The position numbers and the translations under genes are program-made. DNA of 64,000 bases from JACRCT01 sp036504155 (GTDB taxonomy: Bacteria > Myxococcota > Myxococcia > Myxococcales > UBA5297): the NCBI GenBank assembly GCA_036504155.1, contig DASXVQ010000234.1, positions 31,717 to 95,716 on the forward strand, written 5' to 3'. Positions 16,939 to 26,074 of this stretch are shown here, in pieces. The notes under the pieces are model-generated. The model saw only the letters and a list, made by a program, of their open reading frames with translations. It was not told where the DNA came from and did not search any database. Every line of letters starts with the position of its first letter. Position 1 is the first letter of the stretch.

Positions 16939-18966
16939 ATGCGTCGCCTGGCCCTGCTGTGCTCGCTCGTGCTCCTGGCTGCTGCCTGCCAGGAGGAGAA
17001 GGTCGAGAGCGTGCCTCCGCAGATCCGCATCGAGTCCAGGGTGGTCGAGTTCGGCATCGTTCGCGTGGGCACGCCGGCCGACGGCGTGGTGAAGATCACC
17101 GCCGAGTCGCGCAGCCCGCTGACCATCGTCTCGCTGGTCGTCACCGACGATCCGGCCGCCCCCGGGGGCGCCAAGGCCTTCTCCGTCCCCAAGGCGCTGC
17201 AGTCGGTGGACGGCAACAGCGAAGTGGCCCTGGCCGTGCGCTTCGCCCCGCCGGCGGTCGGCGACTTCAAGGCCATTCTCACCGTGGAGAGCGACGACCC
17301 CGACCCCGCCGACGCGGCGCTCCAGATCGCCCTGACCGGCCGCGGCGGCGTCCCGAAGATCTCGCTCGTGCCCACCTGCGCCGCGCCCTGCGAGAAGTTC
17401 GAGGTCGGCGCCGAGCCCCCGGCCATCGACTTCGGCGCCCGCAACGCCCTGCGCACGGACTCCACCGGGCGGATCATCAACGAGCCCGTCTGGCCGACGC
17501 TGACCTTGTCCAACACCGGCGAGATCCCGCTCACCCTGTCCCGCGCCGCGTTCGAGGGCTCCGAGGGCTTCTCGTCCAAGCAGTCGCTCAACGCCGCGGG
17601 GGTGGTCGTCGAAGCGGGCAAGAGCCTGCTGTTCCAGTTGGTCTTCGATCCCAGGGACGAGTCGCCCGAACCCTACGTGGCCGACCTCGTCGTCGAGAGC
17701 GACGATCCGGCGACGGCGGTGGCCAAGCTGCACCTGACCGGCACGCTCGCCCCCAACCAGCCGCCGGTGGCGTGCGCCAGCATCGTCGAGGTGCTGCAGC
17801 CCGACGGCGCCGTCGACCTGCCGCGCGACGCCTCGGGCGCCCCCGCCTTCGGCGGCCAGGTCCAGGTGCAGCCCGGTGACCGCGGCCTGGTCAAGCTCTC
17901 CGCCTTCTCCGACCACTTCACCGAGGGCCTGCACCCCAACGAGTCCGCCAAGGGCGACCTGTCGCAGTGCACCACCGACCCCGAGGACGGCCGGCAGGTG
18001 CTGGTCTACCAGTGGGCGATGCTCGAGAAGCCCGCCACCTCGGCCGCGGAGATCTACAGCCCGACCAGCCCCGAGCCGAGCCTGCGCGTGGACGCCATCG
18101 GCAGGTACAAGGTCGGCCTGACCGTGACCGACCCGCGCGGCAAGACCGCCAGCGCCGAGGTCTCCCTGGAGGCCCTGCCGCAGCGCGACCTGGCGGTGGA
18201 GCTCAGCTGGGAGAAGCAGCCCTCGGTCGACCTCGACGTGCACCTGGTCAAGCCCGGCCCCTGCGGCGCCGACCCCAGCTGCCTCTTCAGCCGCCTGGGC
18301 GACGCCAGCGGCTACACCTCGGGCAAGACCGGCGGCGTCTTCGACTGGGGCGAGGCGGGCGCCGCCTACGACAACCCGCGCCTCGACATCGACGACCAGG
18401 GCGACAAGTCGCTCATCGAGAACGTCAACCTGAACCGCCCCGAGAACGACCCCGCCTGCGCCACCGCGGAGTGCACCTACGACGTCTACGTCCACTACTT
18501 CAAGGACTGGCGCTCGGGCTCGCCCACCGCCCCGGCCTGCCCTGGCAAGCCGTGCAAGGAGGGCGACGAGTGCGGCTGCGGCGCCACCGCCGCCGGCGCG
18601 GGCTCGCTCTGCGTCTCCGCCCGCTGCGTGGCGCCGGTCTCCGCCAAGGTGAAGGTCTTCGTGCGCCCCACGCCCGACCACCCCGAGCCGGCGATGGTCG
18701 TCCCCGTCGACCCGGAGATCGTCCAGCTGGCCGGCCCCTGCTTCGTCTGGCACGTGGCGCGGGTGACCTGGCCGTCCAAGGCGGCGCTGCAGGCCGACCC
18801 CAACGCCATGGTCAGCGTCAGCTCGCCCGGCAACCCGGGCGCGCGCCAGTTCGTCTACTTCGGAAAGCTCGACCCCAAGTCCTTCGCCTGTGCGCCCAAC
18901 ACGCCCGCGGGGACCCCGGAAGCCGACGTCACCTACGTTCCGGGGACCGTGCCCGAGTACCCATAG
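16939..18966 (+). CDS. Choice-of-anchor-D-type lipoprotein, paralogue 2
   Basis: A 675-aa protein beginning MRRLALLCSLVLLAAACQEE (lipobox AAAC), after AAGGGGG. It shares the whole architecture of the preceding gene, including VWPTLT, GTLAPN[RQ]PP, IVEVLQPDG, KLSAFSDHF..GLHPNE, LDLDVHLVKPG-type strings, FSRLGDAS.YT and CPGKPCKEG. The differences are spread evenly, so the duplication is not recent. The 230-bp gap between them holds a separate promoter region (GTATAT near 16905) and a stem GACGACC/GGTCGGGTC, so the second copy is probably transcribed on its own. Confidence 0.83.
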   Translation: MRRLALLCSLVLLAAACQEEKVESVPPQIRIESRVVEFGIVRVGTPADGVVKITAESRSPLTIVSLVVTDDPAAPGGAKAFSVPKALQSVDGNSEVALAVRFAPPAVGDFKAILTVESDDPDPADAALQIALTGRGGVPKISLVPTCAAPCEKFEVGAEPPAIDFGARNALRTDSTGRIINEPVWPTLTLSNTGEIPLTLSRAAFEGSEGFSSKQSLNAAGVVVEAGKSLLFQLVFDPRDESPEPYVADLVVESDDPATAVAKLHLTGTLAPNQPPVACASIVEVLQPDGAVDLPRDASGAPAFGGQVQVQPGDRGLVKLSAFSDHFTEGLHPNESAKGDLSQCTTDPEDGRQVLVYQWAMLEKPATSAAEIYSPTSPEPSLRVDAIGRYKVGLTVTDPRGKTASAEVSLEALPQRDLAVELSWEKQPSVDLDVHLVKPGPCGADPSCLFSRLGDASGYTSGKTGGVFDWGEAGAAYDNPRLDIDDQGDKSLIENVNLNRPENDPACATAECTYDVYVHYFKDWRSGSPTAPACPGKPCKEGDECGCGATAAGAGSLCVSARCVAPVSAKVKVFVRPTPDHPEPAMVVPVDPEIVQLAGPCFVWHVARVTWPSKAALQADPNAMVSVSSPGNPGARQFVYFGKLDPKSFACAPNTPAGTPEADVTYVPGTVPEYP

Positions 18967-19015
18967 CTGCCCGCGCCGCTGCGTTCCCTGAGCGCGGCGC
19001 GGCCTTTGCCGGGTG

Positions 19016-22000
19016 TCACTTGGAGAGCGCGGGCGCCGCCGGCACGAGGCTCGGCGCGGTGCTGCCGAGGCCGCGCTGGCCACGGGAGTTGTCGCCCCAG
19101 CACACGACGTCGTTTCCCACCAAGGCGCAGGTGAAGCTGCCACCGACCGCAACCGCGAGCACGTTCTTGTCCAGGCCCTGGACCTGCACCGGCGTCGACG
19201 GGCTGTTGCCCTGGGAGTTGTTGCCGAGCTGGCCCGATCCGTTGTTGCCCAGGCACTTGAGGGCGCCGTTGACGATGGCGCAGGCGTGGCCGGAGCGCAT
19301 CGACAGGGTCTGCACCCCGCTCGCGAGACCGCTGATGGCGACGGGGCTGGGCCCGAAGGTCGCGCCCCAGCACTTGGCACCGCCGTTGACCGTGGCGCAG
19401 CTGTTGCTCCCGCCGGCGTAGGCGCTCTGCGCCCCGGACAAGGAGGGCAACGCGCTCCCGTAGCCCGTCGCCGCCGTGTAGCCCTTGCCCAGCTGCCCGC
19501 TGGTGTTCTGGCCCCAGCAGTAGATCCCTCCGCTCGTCACGTTGCACAGGTGGTTGTCGCCGGTGGCCGGGACGCCGTAGATGTAGCCCTCCTTGAAGGT
19601 GGTGGTGGAGCCGATGCCCTGGAGTTGGTAGTTGGCGTCGCTCCCCACGCAGCGGTAGTTGCCGCCGCCGCCGCCGATGAGGCAGGTGTGGGCGCTGCCG
19701 GCGAGGAAGTCCGTGCCGTTGCCCGCTCCGGAGAGGGATTGGCCCGGCGTGTACTCGCGAGCCGTCACCGTGCCGCGGCCGAGCTGGCCCGACGAGTTGC
19801 GCCCCCAGCACTCGCTCTGACGGCCCTCGGCGCAGGTGTGGTAGGCGCCGGAGGTCAGCGCGCGGTAGCGATACAGGCTGCGCTGGGGCGGGAGGGTGGG
19901 CTGGGTGGTGTCGCCCGCGGTGTTGGTGCCCAGCTGGTAGTCGTCGTTGGCGCCCCAGCAGTAGGGGCGGCCGTCGACGAGGACGCAGGCGTGGGACTCG
20001 CCGGCCACGAGGTGGGAGAGGCCCCCGGCGATGCCGGCGACCTTGACCGGCGCCGCGCTCGAAACCTTCGTGTCGTTGCCCAGCTGGCCGTGCTCGTTGG
20101 AGCCCCAGCACCACACCGCGCCGTCCACCATCGCGCAGCTGTGCCCGCGGCCGGCGGCCACCGCCTGGACGTCCTCCAGGGCCAGCTGGAAGGCCGTGAG
20201 CCTGGCGGCCACGAGCGACGGGTCGCCGGCCTGCCCTTGGGCGTTCGCGCCGTAGCAAGAGAGCGAGCCCCCGAAGGAGAGCGCGCAGCCGTGGTTGAAG
20301 CCGTTGACCCTCCGCATCGGCCAGGACACGCCGTTGCCGAGCTGGCCGACGTCGTTCGTGCCCAGGCAATAGGTGGAGTAGTTGGTCCGGAGGCAGGTGA
20401 TCACGCTGCCCAGCGAGAGCTCGTGGATGTCGGCGTCGGCCTGGCCCTGGGTGTTGACCGGTTCGTTGTGGTCGGCGGTCGTGCCGTCCCAGAGTTGCCT
20501 GCCGCCGTTGGCGCCCCAGCACATCATGCGGCCGTTGCCGACCGCGCAGGAGTGGTAGGCCCCGGCGGCGATCAGCCGGGTCCCGGTGTCCATGCCCAGG
20601 ACGGTCACCGGCGAGGGCTGGTCGTCCCAGGTGCCGTTGCCCAGCTGTCCCGTCGAGTTGAGCCCCCAGCACCTGGCCGCGCCGTTGACGATGGCGCAGG
20701 TGTGGTAGGCGCCCGCGGCGATGGCCTGCACGCCGCTCTCCAGGCCCGCGACCCGGACCGGGCGGACGCGCTCGTCGTGGGTGCCGTCGCCCAGCTGGCC
20801 GAAGGAGTTGCCGCCCCAGCACCAGGCGCCGCCGTTGACGATGGCGCAGGTGTGCGAGGCGCCGGCGGTGATGGCCGTGGCGCCGCCGAGGATGCCGGAG
20901 ACCGGCACGGGGGCCGAGCGGTCGTCGTAGCTGCCGTCGCCCAGCTGGCCGTTGACGTTCAGGCCCCAGCACTGGACGCCGCCGCCCATCAGCGCGCAGG
21001 TGTGGTCCCAGCCGAGCGCGAGCGTGCCCCAGGTGCCCGTGGTGGTCTGGGACAGGACCGCGATCTCGAGCTCGACCGAGACGGAGCCGCTGGGGTTGGT
21101 GGCGGTGACGGTGTGGACCCCCTCGGCGAGCGCGCTGGGGGTGCCGGAGAGGACCCCGGTCGCGGGGTCCAGGCTCAGCCCCGCGGGGAGCGCTGGCGTG
21201 ACCGAGTAGGAGGTGGCGACGCCGCCGGTGGTCGACGGCGGGTTGGGGGTGATGGGCGCGGTCCGGTAGTAGCGCGCCGGGTTGGCCGCGTAGGAGAGGC
21301 GCGTGGGCGCGACGTCGGCCACGGTGAGGGCGAGGGTCGCGGTCGTCGAGCCGAGGGAGTTGCTGCCGGTCACGGTGTAGCCCGCCTCGGCGGCGGCCTG
21401 GGTGGGAGCGCCGGTGATGACGCCGGTCGTCGCATCCAGGCTGAGACCGGCCGGCAGGTCCGGGGAGACGGAGTAGGAGGTGATCTCGCCGCCGGAGTGG
21501 GTCGGCGCGTTGGGGGCGACCGCCGTGCCGATCGTGTACTTGGCGGGGTTGGTCGCGTAGGCGAGGTCGGAGGGCGCGGCCGCCTCGATCGTCAGGACGA
21601 GGTCCGCGGTGGCGCTGCCCCCGGAGTTCGAGGCGGAGACGGTGTAGGTCGCCTCGGCGGCCACGGCGCCTGGCGTGCCCGAGAGGACGCCGGTGACCGG
21701 GTCGAGCGAGAGGCCGGCCGGCAGGGCCGGGGCCACCTCGTAGAGGGTGACCGGGCCGCCGGCGCTGGACGGCGCGTTCTCGGCGATGGCGTGGCCGACC
21801 GGATAGCTCGCCGGGTTGGCGGCGTAGCGCAGATCCGCCGGGGCGACGTCGACGACGGCGAGGCGCAGCGCGACGGTCGCGCTGCCGCCGGAGTTCGAGG
21901 CGGTGACCGCGTAGTCGGCCTCGGGGGCGAGCGCGGTCGGAGTGCCGGAGAGGACCCCGGTGGCCGGGGCGAGGGAGAGGCCCGCGGGCAGCTCCGGGGA

Positions 22001-22762
22001 GACGGTCCAGGTGCTCGCGGCGCTGCCGGTGCTGGTGGGGACGTTGTCGGCGATGGCGGCGCCGAGCGTGTAGCGCGCCGGGTTGGTCGCGTAGGCGAGC
22101 CCCGAGGGGGTGGCGTCGTGGACGGTGATCGAGAGGGTGACGGTCGCCGAGCCGGCGGAGTTGGACGCGGTCACCTTGTGGCGGGTGAAGGCGGCGACGG
22201 CGGACGGAGTGCCCGAGACGATGCCGGTGGCCGGGTCGAGCGCGAGTCCGGCCGGCAGCGGAGGATCGATGCCGTAGGTGGTCGGGACGCCGCCCTTGGT
22301 GGTGGGGGCGTTCGGCTCGACGGCGACGCCGACGGTGTAGACGGCGGGGTTGTCGGCGTAGGCGACGCTGGTCGGGGCGCGCTCCTCGACGGTGATGCGC
22401 AGCGCGACGGTGGCGCTGCCGGCGGCGTTCTTGGCGGTGACGGTGTAGCTCGCCTCGGCGCTCGCCTTGGCCGGAGTGCCGCTGACGAGGCCCGAGGACG
22501 GATCGAGGCTCAGCCCCGCGGGCAGCGCGGGATCGACGGAGTAGGAGTCGACCTGGCCGCCGATGCTCGAGGGCGCGTTGGGCGCGATCGCCACGCCCGC
22601 GGTGTAGACCGCCGGGTCGACGGCGTAGCTGAGCCCGCGGGGCGCGCGGACGGCTCCGGCGTCGCCGGCGCCGCCGTCGGACGAGTCGGCGGGGTCGCCG
22701 CCCGAGCAGCCGCTGCCGGCGAGAGCGAGGAGGAGGGTGAGGAAGCGAGCTCGGCGGGCCAT
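19016..22762 (-). CDS. Lipoprotein with six Ig-like (He_PIG-type) repeats and an RCC1 domain
   Basis: A 1,248-aa protein, started at the ATG giving MARRARFLTLLLALAGSGCSGG (lipobox GSGC, preceded by GGAGGCCCC). A Gly/Asp linker leads to six ~88-residue repeats (about residues 41-570) with the core LPAGLSLDPxTGVLSGTP, as in the putative-Ig (He_PIG) family. The rest (about 580-1248) is an array of RCC1/BLIP-II repeats (CALMGGGVQCWGLNVNGQLGDG and similar, with HTCA[IL]VNG.A.CWG...GQLG), predicted to form beta-propellers. Surface adhesion or ligand binding is plausible; the target is unknown. Confidence 0.87.
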   Translation of the reverse strand: MARRARFLTLLLALAGSGCSGGDPADSSDGGAGDAGAVRAPRGLSYAVDPAVYTAGVAIAPNAPSSIGGQVDSYSVDPALPAGLSLDPSSGLVSGTPAKASAEASYTVTAKNAAGSATVALRITVEERAPTSVAYADNPAVYTVGVAVEPNAPTTKGGVPTTYGIDPPLPAGLALDPATGIVSGTPSAVAAFTRHKVTASNSAGSATVTLSITVHDATPSGLAYATNPARYTLGAAIADNVPTSTGSAASTWTVSPELPAGLSLAPATGVLSGTPTALAPEADYAVTASNSGGSATVALRLAVVDVAPADLRYAANPASYPVGHAIAENAPSSAGGPVTLYEVAPALPAGLSLDPVTGVLSGTPGAVAAEATYTVSASNSGGSATADLVLTIEAAAPSDLAYATNPAKYTIGTAVAPNAPTHSGGEITSYSVSPDLPAGLSLDATTGVITGAPTQAAAEAGYTVTGSNSLGSTTATLALTVADVAPTRLSYAANPARYYRTAPITPNPPSTTGGVATSYSVTPALPAGLSLDPATGVLSGTPSALAEGVHTVTATNPSGSVSVELEIAVLSQTTTGTWGTLALGWDHTCALMGGGVQCWGLNVNGQLGDGSYDDRSAPVPVSGILGGATAITAGASHTCAIVNGGAWCWGGNSFGQLGDGTHDERVRPVRVAGLESGVQAIAAGAYHTCAIVNGAARCWGLNSTGQLGNGTWDDQPSPVTVLGMDTGTRLIAAGAYHSCAVGNGRMMCWGANGGRQLWDGTTADHNEPVNTQGQADADIHELSLGSVITCLRTNYSTYCLGTNDVGQLGNGVSWPMRRVNGFNHGCALSFGGSLSCYGANAQGQAGDPSLVAARLTAFQLALEDVQAVAAGRGHSCAMVDGAVWCWGSNEHGQLGNDTKVSSAAPVKVAGIAGGLSHLVAGESHACVLVDGRPYCWGANDDYQLGTNTAGDTTQPTLPPQRSLYRYRALTSGAYHTCAEGRQSECWGRNSSGQLGRGTVTAREYTPGQSLSGAGNGTDFLAGSAHTCLIGGGGGNYRCVGSDANYQLQGIGSTTTFKEGYIYGVPATGDNHLCNVTSGGIYCWGQNTSGQLGKGYTAATGYGSALPSLSGAQSAYAGGSNSCATVNGGAKCWGATFGPSPVAISGLASGVQTLSMRSGHACAIVNGALKCLGNNGSGQLGNNSQGNSPSTPVQVQGLDKNVLAVAVGGSFTCALVGNDVVCWGDNSRGQRGLGSTAPSLVPAAPALSK
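21050..22642 (-). repeat. Six tandem ~264-bp coding repeats
   Basis: These encode the six Ig-like modules of the RCC1 lipoprotein. Each has Y-A-x-N-P-A-x-Y near its start, PALPAGLSLDP in the middle and SGTP-x-A after it. The repeats have diverged at DNA level but align without gaps apart from one or two residues, consistent with ancient unit duplication under selection. Confidence 0.8.
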
Positions 22763-22810
22763 GGGGCCTCCTGCGAAAGGATGTTTCGGCACTGCGCGGC
22801 TTAGGGGCTG

Positions 22811-25800
22811 CTAGAGGATCAGGTCCTGCTGCGCATCGCCGTTATCGCCGAGGGCCCCGTTGCCGCCGTTGCCACCCGCGGCGACACCGGCGGTGGTGCC
22901 CCCCGCGTTGCCCCCGCCTGCTCCTCCTCCTCCTCCTGCGCTGCCTTCCGACTCGGTCAGCTTCGTCGCCGTGAAGGTGGTGCCCGAGTCGCGGACGATG
23001 GCGAAGGAGCTTCCGCCCGCGCCGCCGCCGCCGCCGCTGCCGCCGGCGCCGTTTCCGCCGATGCCGCCGGCCCCTCCGCCCGCCGACGGAGCGGTCGGGG
23101 TGCCGCCTCCGCCCGCGAAGCCGCCGGAGCCTCCCTGGCCGCCGCGGCCGCCGCCGCCGCCCCTGACCGTGACGGTGTCCAGGACCATCCCGGTCGAATT
23201 CCACACCAGCATTCCGATGGAGGTGCCGCCGGGCGCCCCGGCGCCGCCCTGGCCTCCGCCGCAACCGCCGGCGCCTCCCCCGCTGCCCGGAAAGCCGGGC
23301 AACGAGCAGGAGTAGCTGCCGCCGCCACCGCCGCCACCGGAGCCGTTGCAGTCCCCCTTGCCGGGCCCGGCCAGGGCTCCGCGCACCCAGCGAAGCTCGG
23401 CCGTCGCGTCCACGCTGGTGCCCTTCTTGCCGCCGGCGCCGCCGGCGAGAAGCGTGGAGCAGCTCGTGCCGACGGAGCCGGGCTTGCCCGCGAGCGAGCT
23501 GGCCGTCCCCGCGGCGCCGCCGGCCCCGCCCATGCGCCAGCCCGTCGGGCCGCCGGAGACCCCGGCATCCCAGCCCTTGCCGCCCGCAGTCGGGTTGCAG
23601 ATGGAGCCGAAACCGGCGATTCCTCCCAGAGGTTGCGTCGGGCAGACGGCGCCCAGGTTGTAGGACGCGCCGTTGGACCCCGCGGCGCCGTCGGCGCCCT
23701 GGCTGGCGGCGATGGTCATGTTGGTCAGCCGCAGCCCGGGGCAGTGCTTGCAGCGCAGCCCGACCGCGTGCAGCGCCGGCGCGGAGGGCCGGTCCATCTC
23801 CACGCTCAGGTTCATCAGGTAGGTCGGGTCGACGAGGTCGTTGCCGTCGATGGCCACCAGGTGGTCGCTGGTGCCCGAGCCCAGGCGGTGGACGGTCGAG
23901 GTGCCGACTGCCCTGGAGAAGGCCTCGTCGAAGCCGCCGAAGATGCCCTGCCCGTTTCCGAGGACGATGGCCGCGCTGCGCTGATAGGAGCCCGAGGCGG
24001 TCAGGTAGATGTACTTCTTGCCGCTGGCCGGCAGCCTGCTGATCGCGGTGTCCAGCGAGTCCAGCGGAGCCGAAGCAGAGCCGTCGTTGGCAGGGTTGCC
24101 GGTGGCCGGCCTGACGAACAGCGCCTGGCTCGCGTCGCCGTCCACGCCGTCGCAGTTGAGGTCCTCGCCCAGCGGGTCGGGCAGGTCGGCCTTGGGGAAG
24201 ACGGTCTGCTTGCAGTAGGTGTCGGTCGTCCCCACGACGCAGGCGGTCACGCCCTCGGCGCAGGGCCCGAACTTGCCGGGGATCTGGCACTTGACCTCCG
24301 TCCCCGGCAGTTCGTCGGTGATGCCGTCGCAGTCGTTGTCCAGGCCGTCGCAGGCCTCCTCGCTCGGCGGCGTGATCGGCAGGCACTCGATCGTGCCGTT
24401 CACGCAGTGGCGCGCGCCCGGCTCGCACACGCCCGGCAGGCCGGTGTGGCAGGCCGCCCCCTCGGTCAGCGGGTCCTCGTCGGTCGCCCCGTCGCAGTCG
24501 TCGTCGACGCCGTTGCAGACCTCGACCCCGCCGGGGCGCACCGAGCCGCGGGTGTCGTCGCAGTCGCCACCGACCTGGGTGTAGCCGGCGGGAATCGCGT
24601 CCGGGGTGCAGGCGAATAGGCCCGGCTCGCCGCCGAAGCCGTCGCCGTCGGCGTCCGGATACCAGATCCGGGCCGGGTCGGTGATCGCCTGCTCGCAGCC
24701 GTTGGCGAGCTCGCCGTCGCAGTCGGCCCAGGCGGTCGGGTCGTCGCACTGCGCGGTGCAGCGCGGTGAGGCGTCGGTCGCCTTCAGGGTGCAGACCGCC
24801 GTGCCGTTGGGCACCGCGCCCGAGCAGGCGTCGAAGCAGGCCGTGCAGTGCTGCTGCGGGTAGAGCGCCGGGCCGATCTCCTCGAGGTCGTCGGAGAGGC
24901 CGTTGCAGTTGAGGTCCTGCACCCCGCAGGCGCCGGGGAAGGCGTGCTCGGGGTCCGCCGGGTCGTAGTAGGCGCTCGGGTCGCGCTCGTCGCAGTCCAC
25001 CGCGGTCACCGCGTCGCCGGGCCCGCACCGCCCGAGCCCGCGGCCGTCGCCGTCCGGGTCGGAGCAGGCGCCGCAGGTGCGCAGCCAGGGCACGCAGAAC
25101 GAGCCGTGGTCGAACGGGCCGTCCGCGCGCTGGGAGACGAGGTCCTGGCACTCGAAGCCGAAGGGGCAGGGGGACTGCCCGCCGCAGGGTCCGAGGCAGC
25201 TGCCGGCGGCCTGGGAGGTGCCCAGGTCCCAGCCGGTGAAGTCGAAGCACAGCTGCCGGTCCGAGCACTCCGAGGCCTGCGTGCAGCGCTGGCAGAAGGC
25301 GTCGCCCACGGCGTTCGAGAGCCCGAACGGAGGCCGGCAGAGGGCGCCGAAGGTGTCGCCGGCGGCGAGGTCCGCGGCCGACAGCTGGGCGTCGAAGGGG
25401 AAGGCCGGGCGGGGCGAGGGGTAGAACGGCGCGCCGGCGGCGACGAGCTGGCACTGGTAGGGCACCGGCTGGCCGCTGTTGTCCTTGATGGAGAGACCGT
25501 CGCAGGTGGCGGAGCTGCTGGTGCACACGAGCGTGCAGATGCCCGGCTTGGCGGCCCCGGGGGCGAGCTCCAGGACCGTCAGCGAGTTGCGGCCGGCGGC
25601 GTCCTTGCGGTTGAGGGGGATGGTCTTGATGCAGTCGCCGTAACCGACCGGGCACTCGTAGTCGGCGCTGCAGGCCAGGTAGTCGGCGATGGCCCCGGCA
25701 GGCTCGACTGCGCCGCCGTCGCCTGTCGCGCCTCCGCCGTCGCCGCCGATGATGAACGCGCCGTCCGTCGCCTGGCTCCCGTCGGCGCCGACCGAGGCGT

Positions 25801-25966
25801 CGAGCAGCGCTGCGTCCGGGGCGGAAGGGAGCGCGCCGTCCGAACGGCTCGCGGCGTCCGGCGCCTCGCAGCCCGACCCGGTGCAGGCGGCGTCGGGCGA
25901 GGTGGGGGCGGGGCCTCCGCAGCCGGCCAACAGGACCGCGAGGGCGAGGGCGAGAAGGAGTCTCAT
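22811..25966 (-). CDS. MopE-type lipoprotein with Gly-rich C-terminal domain
   Basis: A 1,051-aa protein. Signal MRLLLALALAVLLAGCGG (lipobox LAGC), then an Ala/Asp/Gly linker with DAALLDAS and DGGGATGDGG. Residues ~90-560 are Cys-rich, with MopE motifs CNGVDDDCDGATDED and CDGLDNDCDGITDEL. Residues ~600-720 resemble a parallel beta-helix or DUF1565-like region (PLDSLDTAISRLPASGKKYIYL..., GIFGGFDEAF). The last ~300 residues are Gly/Ala-rich blocks (GGGGGAGGSS, GGAGGCGGGQGGAGAPGG) that look like a disordered or polyglycine-helix domain. It is probably a surface-anchored structural or binding protein. The next gene's lipobox and DAG linkers are of the same style. Confidence 0.83.
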   Translation of the reverse strand: MRLLLALALAVLLAGCGGPAPTSPDAACTGSGCEAPDAASRSDGALPSAPDAALLDASVGADGSQATDGAFIIGGDGGGATGDGGAVEPAGAIADYLACSADYECPVGYGDCIKTIPLNRKDAAGRNSLTVLELAPGAAKPGICTLVCTSSSATCDGLSIKDNSGQPVPYQCQLVAAGAPFYPSPRPAFPFDAQLSAADLAAGDTFGALCRPPFGLSNAVGDAFCQRCTQASECSDRQLCFDFTGWDLGTSQAAGSCLGPCGGQSPCPFGFECQDLVSQRADGPFDHGSFCVPWLRTCGACSDPDGDGRGLGRCGPGDAVTAVDCDERDPSAYYDPADPEHAFPGACGVQDLNCNGLSDDLEEIGPALYPQQHCTACFDACSGAVPNGTAVCTLKATDASPRCTAQCDDPTAWADCDGELANGCEQAITDPARIWYPDADGDGFGGEPGLFACTPDAIPAGYTQVGGDCDDTRGSVRPGGVEVCNGVDDDCDGATDEDPLTEGAACHTGLPGVCEPGARHCVNGTIECLPITPPSEEACDGLDNDCDGITDELPGTEVKCQIPGKFGPCAEGVTACVVGTTDTYCKQTVFPKADLPDPLGEDLNCDGVDGDASQALFVRPATGNPANDGSASAPLDSLDTAISRLPASGKKYIYLTASGSYQRSAAIVLGNGQGIFGGFDEAFSRAVGTSTVHRLGSGTSDHLVAIDGNDLVDPTYLMNLSVEMDRPSAPALHAVGLRCKHCPGLRLTNMTIAASQGADGAAGSNGASYNLGAVCPTQPLGGIAGFGSICNPTAGGKGWDAGVSGGPTGWRMGGAGGAAGTASSLAGKPGSVGTSCSTLLAGGAGGKKGTSVDATAELRWVRGALAGPGKGDCNGSGGGGGGGSYSCSLPGFPGSGGGAGGCGGGQGGAGAPGGTSIGMLVWNSTGMVLDTVTVRGGGGGRGGQGGSGGFAGGGGTPTAPSAGGGAGGIGGNGAGGSGGGGGAGGSSFAIVRDSGTTFTATKLTESEGSAGGGGGAGGGNAGGTTAGVAAGGNGGNGALGDNGDAQQDLIL

Positions 25967-26074
25967 GCGTCGGCCTTTCGAAAGCGGCGGGGCGGGGCAG
26001 GCGATCGCGGCGCGACGGACCGGCGGGCCGTCCCCCCTCCCGGGAGCCGGCCCGCCGGCGTCACGCGCAAGGCG

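Noticed and set aside
22842..25655. PE-PGRS-like gene in another frame over the Gly-rich lipoprotein
   Set aside because: The Gly-rich region belongs to the single 1,051-aa frame with its signal peptide; the alternative frame is Arg-rich noise.
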